DNA of 9,791 nt from NCBI GenBank assembly GCA_030036985.1, contig JASHSD010000444.1, forward strand, positions 1 through 9,791. The letters are read 5' to 3'. Positions within the stretch are counted from its first letter, which is position 1. Every line of letters begins with the position of its first letter. The notes under the pieces were generated by a model, which was given only the letters and a program-made list of their open reading frames with translations, searched no databases and was not told the DNA's origin. The translations under genes and the position numbers were made by a program. Of this stretch, positions 6,277-9,791 are shown piece after piece. Origin of the DNA: Bryobacteraceae bacterium. GTDB taxonomy: Bacteria > Acidobacteriota > Terriglobia > Bryobacterales > Bryobacteraceae.

Positions 6277-9189
6277 TCACTTGAGCAAAGCGCGCAGCAG
6301 AACGGCGGGGTGCACAGCATTTTCGTCGGTGAAATCGGCGATCTGATGTCGGCAGGATGTTCCCGCCGCCACTATCGCGGTCCCCGGCTCTTTCGCCCGA
6401 ACCTGCGGGAGCAGCCTTCGTTCCGCGATGGATCGTGATACTTCGAAGTGGTCCTTCGAATAGCCGAACGAGCCGGCCATGCCGCAGCATCCGGCGTCGA
6501 GATCGACCACCGTTGCGCCCGGAATTTTTTCCAGCAGCGCTTTCGCCGCGGGCAGAAGGCCCATCGATTTCTGATGACAATGTCCGTGCAGCAGGATCTT
6601 CGACGGTCCTGGCTCCAGCGGAATCGTGAGGTCGCCGGTGAATTCTTCGAAGAGCACGCAGGCGTCCGCGACTACGCGCGCGCGTTTCTGATCATCGCCT
6701 CGCAGCAGCGACGGCGCATCTTCGCGAACCGCCGAAAGACAGCTCGGTTCGCAGAATACGAACTTTTTTCCGGCTGCCGCGGCTTCGTAGAGGGAATTCG
6801 TGTTTCGAAGCGCCTGTTTGCGGGCCTGGGCTAATAATCCTTTCGAAATCAGCGGTCGGCCGCAGCAATGATTCGGCGCGAGCGCGAGCTTCAACCCCGC
6901 GGCCTCCAGCACGTCCCACGCGGCGACGCCGATCTCGGGGTCGTAGAAATTGGTAAACGTGTCGTTGAACATCAGCACGGCTGCATCGCTCGCGCCGCGG
7001 TTCCTCACCTTCGATGCGAACGTTTCGCGGCTGAGTTCGGGGAGCGTGCGGCGATGATCGACTCCGAAGACCGCTTCATTGATCGCGCGGACAGGAGCCG
7101 TCCCCGTGATCCAGTTCACCAGCGGCGCGAATGGGCTGCCGAACTCCGCGAATGTGCGCACGTTCCCGAGCATCTTCGCGTGCAGCGGCGTGCCGTAGCT
7201 CTGCCAATAATTGGCAAGAAATTCGCTCTTGAACTGCGCCATATCGACGCCGACAGGGCACTCGGCTTTGCAGGCGCGGCATTCGAGGCAGAGGTCGAGC
7301 GCCCGATAAACGCCGCGATCGTCGAGCCCGGCAGAGGCCAGACGCCCGCCCATCGCCAACCGCAGCACATTGGCGCGGCCGCGCGTGGTGTGCGATTCTT
7401 CTTTCGTCGCCATGTACGACGGGCACATCGTGCCTTCGAGCGTCTTGCGGCAAACGCCCAGGCCGCTGCACATTTCGACCGCGCCGCCCATGCTTCCGTA
7501 ATCGGAATAATCGAAATATGTGCGGGGGTTAGCGCTGACGTAGCCCGCGCCGAAGCGGAGATTTTCCGTGAGCGGCGGGCTGTCGACGATCTTGCCTGGG
7601 TTGAAAATACCGTGCGGATCGAAGGTGCGTTTGATGGTGCGGAAAGCGTCGTAAAGAACGGGTCCGAACATTTTTTCCATGAACGGACTGCGCACCATGC
7701 CGTCGCCATGCTCGCCCGAGAGCGCGCCGCCGAACTCCAGGACGAGATCGGCGACATCAGTGGCAATGGCTTCGAATTTTCGAATGCCCTCGGCGGTTTT
7801 CATGTTCACCACGGGGCGGACATGCAGGCAACCCACGGAGGCATGCGCGTAAACGCCGGCCGTTGTGTTGTGCTTGCGGATCAGGGCGAGGAAGCGCTCG
7901 ATGTAGTCGCGCAGTTTCTCCGGCGCGACGGCTGTGTCTTCGACGAAGGAGAGCGATTTCGAATCCTCCTTCATGGTCATCGAAAGGCCCAGCGCCGCTT
8001 CGCGCAGATTCCAGACCCGCGCCTGGGTGGGCAATTCGAGGGCGTGGAAATAACGATAGCCGAAGCCGTTGCGCTTCAGGTCGTCTTCACAGGCGGCAAG
8101 CCGCGGCGGGAGATTTTCTTTCGCGTCGTCGTAGAACTCGATGCAGAGGATCGCGCCGGGACTGCCTTCGATAAACGTCTCGCGCACGCGCTGTAGATTG
8201 GGACTGAGATAAGTGTGATCGAGGAGGAATTTGTCCATCACCTCGACGGCCGATGGCGTGTGATGCAGGATCAGCGGCGTGGCTGCGAGCGCTTCGAGGA
8301 GGTCCGCGAACTGGACCACCAGCACGGCCTTCGCCTTCGGCAGCGGCACGAGGTTCAACGTGGCTTCGAGAACCACGCCGAGAGTTCCCTCTGAACCCAC
8401 CATCATCTTCGCCATGTTGAACGGGCGGTCGGGATGGGTAAATTCATCGAGATTGTATCCGCCGACGCGGCGAATGACCTTCGGGAAACGCCGCTCGACT
8501 TCGTCCGCGCATTCGGTTGCGACGCGGCGCACTGTGCGGTAGCAGTCGGTTTCGAGCGTCTCGCCCTGGACCGCCGTTTCCAGTTCCGCGCCGGTCAGCG
8601 CGCGGAAGTTCGCGATGTTCCCATCGGCCAGCACGACTTCCTGCGCGATGACGTGATCGATGGTCTTGCCGTACAGAATCGAGCGCGCGCCGCTGGAGTT
8701 GTTGCCCATCATGCCGCCGACGGTGGCGCGGCTGGCAGTCGAGACGTCGGGAGCGAAGCGGAGTCCGTGGGGCTTGAGTTGGGCGTTCAATTCGTCGAGA
8801 ACGATGCCGGGTTGGACCCGCACCCGGCGCTCGACCGCGTTCAGTTCGAGAATGCGGTTGTAATATTTCGAGGTATCGACCTGCAAGCCCGCGCCGATGG
8901 CCTGGCCGGCCTGCGCGGTGCCGCCGCCGCGCAAGGTGATGGGGCAGCGGAATTGGTCGGCGATTTGCACGATGCGAATGATGTCCTCGCGGGATTTGGG
9001 GAGGACGACGCCGAGCGGCGGAATCTGATAAACGCTGGCATCGGTGGAATAGAGGGCGCGCGAGACGGCGTCGAAGCGGACTTCGCCTTCGATCCGCGAT
9101 TTTAATTCGCGCTCGAGGGCCGCGGCGTCGACCAATCGGGCGTTGGCCTGCGGGACGGGCGTGGTCGTGGAAACGGAGACCAGGTTCAT
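6277..9189 (-). CDS. FAD- and Fe-S-binding 2-hydroxyacid dehydrogenase (YdiJ / fused GlcD-GlcF type)
   Basis: A 970-residue fusion of a flavin oxidase and a GlcF/GlpC-like iron-sulfur protein. The FAD domain (about 30-280) shows LRGGGTAQAGQA (86-97), GGMMGNNSSGARS (158-170) and VGSEGTLGV (264-272). The FAD-oxidase C-terminal domain follows, with AHASVGCLHVRP (449-460: His449, His456) and GEHGDGMVRSP (492-502), matching the metal-binding His/Glu positions of D-2-hydroxyglutarate and D-lactate dehydrogenases, then FNPGKIV. The ferredoxin part has C-x5-C-x8-C-P (Cys574, 580, 589) and CLECRACKAECP (Cys634, 637, 640, 644). Two CCG motifs (775-777, 901-903) close the protein. The substrate is probably a D-2-hydroxyacid (D-lactate, D-2-hydroxyglutarate or glycolate), with electrons going to quinone. 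E. coli YdiJ is similar in length and architecture. The ATG at 9189 has no clear Shine-Dalgarno; residues 1-20 are poorly conserved in character. It heads an operon with the small membrane protein and DJ-1 genes. Confidence 0.93.
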   Translation of the reverse strand: MNLVSVSTTTPVPQANARLVDAAALERELKSRIEGEVRFDAVSRALYSTDASVYQIPPLGVVLPKSREDIIRIVQIADQFRCPITLRGGGTAQAGQAIGAGLQVDTSKYYNRILELNAVERRVRVQPGIVLDELNAQLKPHGLRFAPDVSTASRATVGGMMGNNSSGARSILYGKTIDHVIAQEVVLADGNIANFRALTGAELETAVQGETLETDCYRTVRRVATECADEVERRFPKVIRRVGGYNLDEFTHPDRPFNMAKMMVGSEGTLGVVLEATLNLVPLPKAKAVLVVQFADLLEALAATPLILHHTPSAVEVMDKFLLDHTYLSPNLQRVRETFIEGSPGAILCIEFYDDAKENLPPRLAACEDDLKRNGFGYRYFHALELPTQARVWNLREAALGLSMTMKEDSKSLSFVEDTAVAPEKLRDYIERFLALIRKHNTTAGVYAHASVGCLHVRPVVNMKTAEGIRKFEAIATDVADLVLEFGGALSGEHGDGMVRSPFMEKMFGPVLYDAFRTIKRTFDPHGIFNPGKIVDSPPLTENLRFGAGYVSANPRTYFDYSDYGSMGGAVEMCSGLGVCRKTLEGTMCPSYMATKEESHTTRGRANVLRLAMGGRLASAGLDDRGVYRALDLCLECRACKAECPVGVDMAQFKSEFLANYWQSYGTPLHAKMLGNVRTFAEFGSPFAPLVNWITGTAPVRAINEAVFGVDHRRTLPELSRETFASKVRNRGASDAAVLMFNDTFTNFYDPEIGVAAWDVLEAAGLKLALAPNHCCGRPLISKGLLAQARKQALRNTNSLYEAAAAGKKFVFCEPSCLSAVREDAPSLLRGDDQKRARVVADACVLFEEFTGDLTIPLEPGPSKILLHGHCHQKSMGLLPAAKALLEKIPGATVVDLDAGCCGMAGSFGYSKDHFEVSRSIAERRLLPQVRAKEPGTAIVAAGTSCRHQIADFTDENAVHPAVLLRALLK

Positions 9190-9241
9190 CTGGGGATAAA
9201 GTCAGCTTATCGCGCCGGCGCGGCTCCGCTCTATGTGGTTC

Positions 9242-9305
9242 GGACACGCGACTTCAGTCGCGTCTTTGAACATGGGGTCCAAAACGCGACTGAAGTCGCG
9301 TGTCC
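9242..9305. repeat. Perfect 22-bp inverted repeat (hairpin or paired short palindromes)
   Basis: Arms at 9242-9263 and 9284-9305 are exact reverse complements over 22 bp. Skipping the single base C9264, four more pairs form (TTTG 9265-9268 with CAAA 9280-9283), leaving an 11-base loop. Each arm is itself nearly palindromic (ACGCGACT-TC-AGTCGCGT, 8-bp half-sites), so the element could also be read as two head-to-head copies of one short palindrome. No T-run follows on either strand, so it is not a standard intrinsic terminator. It lies between the divergent dehydrogenase and mutS genes. A second, 12-bp GC palindrome (CGCGCCGGCGCG, 9211-9222) sits in the same 166-bp gap. Confidence 0.9.
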
Positions 9306-9355
9306 ATTCCGCACGACGCATAGAACAGAGGGAGTGCACAATAGAAGTTTCCCCA

Positions 9356-9791
9356 ATGACTGCGGAAACGGCATCCACGCCGCTGATGCGGCAGTACCAC
9401 GCCATTAAGCAACAGGTCCCCGGCGCGCTGCTGATGTTCCGGCTGGGCGATTTTTACGAGCTTTTCTTCGACGACGCCGCCGTCGCCGCGCGTGAACTCG
9501 AAATTACCCTCACCGCGCGCAACAAAGAAAAGGGCGCGGCCATTCCGATGTGCGGCGTCCCGTATCACGCCGCCGAAGGCTACATCGCGCGGCTGATCGG
9601 ACGCGGCTATCGCGTCGCCATCTGCGATCAGATGGAAGAGGCCGGGGCGGGGAAAAAGCTGGTGCGGCGCGAGGTCACGCGCATTGTCACGCCGGGCACC
9701 GCTACCGACGCGCACCTGCTCCGCTCGCACGAGAACAACTATCTGGCGGCCGTCGCGCGGGATGGCGCGCGCGTGGGTCTGGCTTATGTCG
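9356..9791 (+). CDS. mutS: DNA mismatch repair protein MutS, N-terminal part, 3' end outside window
   Basis: The first 145 residues of MutS, the ATPase that recognises mismatches and starts mismatch repair; the frame runs off the right edge. The visible part is mismatch-recognition domain I: TPLMRQYHAIKQQVPGALLM, then FRLGDFYELFFDDA with the Phe-x-Glu mismatch-reading pair (Phe33 and Glu35). ELEITLTARN, IPMCGVPYHAAEGYIARLI, VAICDQMEEA and REVTRIVTPGTATD follow, all classic MutS1 sequences. This is MutS1 rather than MutS2, which lacks this domain. The ATG at 9356 has GAAG eight bases upstream and gives a standard N-terminus. The first four domains' connector has only just begun (HENNYLAAVARD...), so clamp and ATPase domains cannot be judged. 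It is transcribed divergently from the dehydrogenase gene. Confidence 0.97.
   Translation, partial: MTAETASTPLMRQYHAIKQQVPGALLMFRLGDFYELFFDDAAVAARELEITLTARNKEKGAAIPMCGVPYHAAEGYIARLIGRGYRVAICDQMEEAGAGKKLVRREVTRIVTPGTATDAHLLRSHENNYLAAVARDGARVGLAYV

Noticed and set aside
6269..6580. Upstream extension of the small membrane protein frame to a 179-residue protein.
   Set aside because: The extra 104 residues lie wholly within the dehydrogenase gene in another frame and are arginine/glycine-rich with no motif; the ATG at 6268, just past the dehydrogenase stop, fits operon spacing.
6868..8196. A + strand open frame of 442 codons opposite the FAD/Fe-S dehydrogenase gene.
   Set aside because: It is the mirror of a strongly supported coding frame; the His/Arg/Ala-rich translation shows no fold or motif. 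High GC content makes such antisense frames common.

Overview
This GC-rich window is a piece of ordinary-looking bacterial chromosome. It has dense genes, short intergenic gaps and no phage, plasmid or insertion-sequence genes. The gene mix points to a soil-type, Gram-negative-like bacterium: a lipase-maturation-factor protein, Sec-exported proteins with Ala-Gln cleavage sites, a secreted protein of a type I associate with Acidobacteriota, and an ArsR-SRPBCC pair. I suspect Acidobacteriota (Solibacter/Bryobacter-like). This is inference from gene content only; no rRNA or tRNA is present to confirm it.

Layout. On the left, on the + strand, are the 3' part of a lipase maturation factor gene and, 15 bp later, a complete alpha-phosphoglucomutase gene (680-2290). 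From 2357 to 9189 everything is on the - strand. In transcription order this gives a 970-aa FAD/Fe-S 2-hydroxyacid dehydrogenase (9189-6277), a 75-aa two-helix membrane protein (6268-6041) and a DJ-1/PfpI protein close to plant DJ-1D glyoxalases (6031-5450), with gaps of only 8 and 9 bp. After a 68-bp AT-rich promoter/operator region come a cysteine-free ArsR repressor (5381-5028) and an SRPBCC-SnoaL fusion (5021-4254). Last are a secreted protein of unknown function (4167-3325) and an exported metallo-beta-lactamase-fold hydrolase (3328-2357), which overlap at an ATGA. On the right, divergent from the dehydrogenase, mutS starts at 9356 and runs off the end. The 166-bp divergent gap holds a perfect 22-bp inverted repeat.

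How the genes may work together. The most interesting reading is the dehydrogenase / small membrane protein / DJ-1 operon. If the DJ-1 protein is a glutathione-independent glyoxalase (methylglyoxal to lactate) and the FAD/Fe-S enzyme oxidises D-lactate or a similar D-2-hydroxyacid, the operon would pass methylglyoxal-derived carbon to pyruvate and the quinone pool, with the 75-aa protein as a possible membrane anchor. This is a hypothesis. The ArsR-SRPBCC unit appears self-regulated: a perfect 10-bp palindrome overlaps the predicted -10 box, and the geometry suggests a leaderless transcript. The two exported proteins at the end of the cluster form a translationally coupled pair of unknown substrate.

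Limits: all family calls come from reading motifs by eye. Many long antisense reading frames exist because of the high GC content, and I treat them as shadows.
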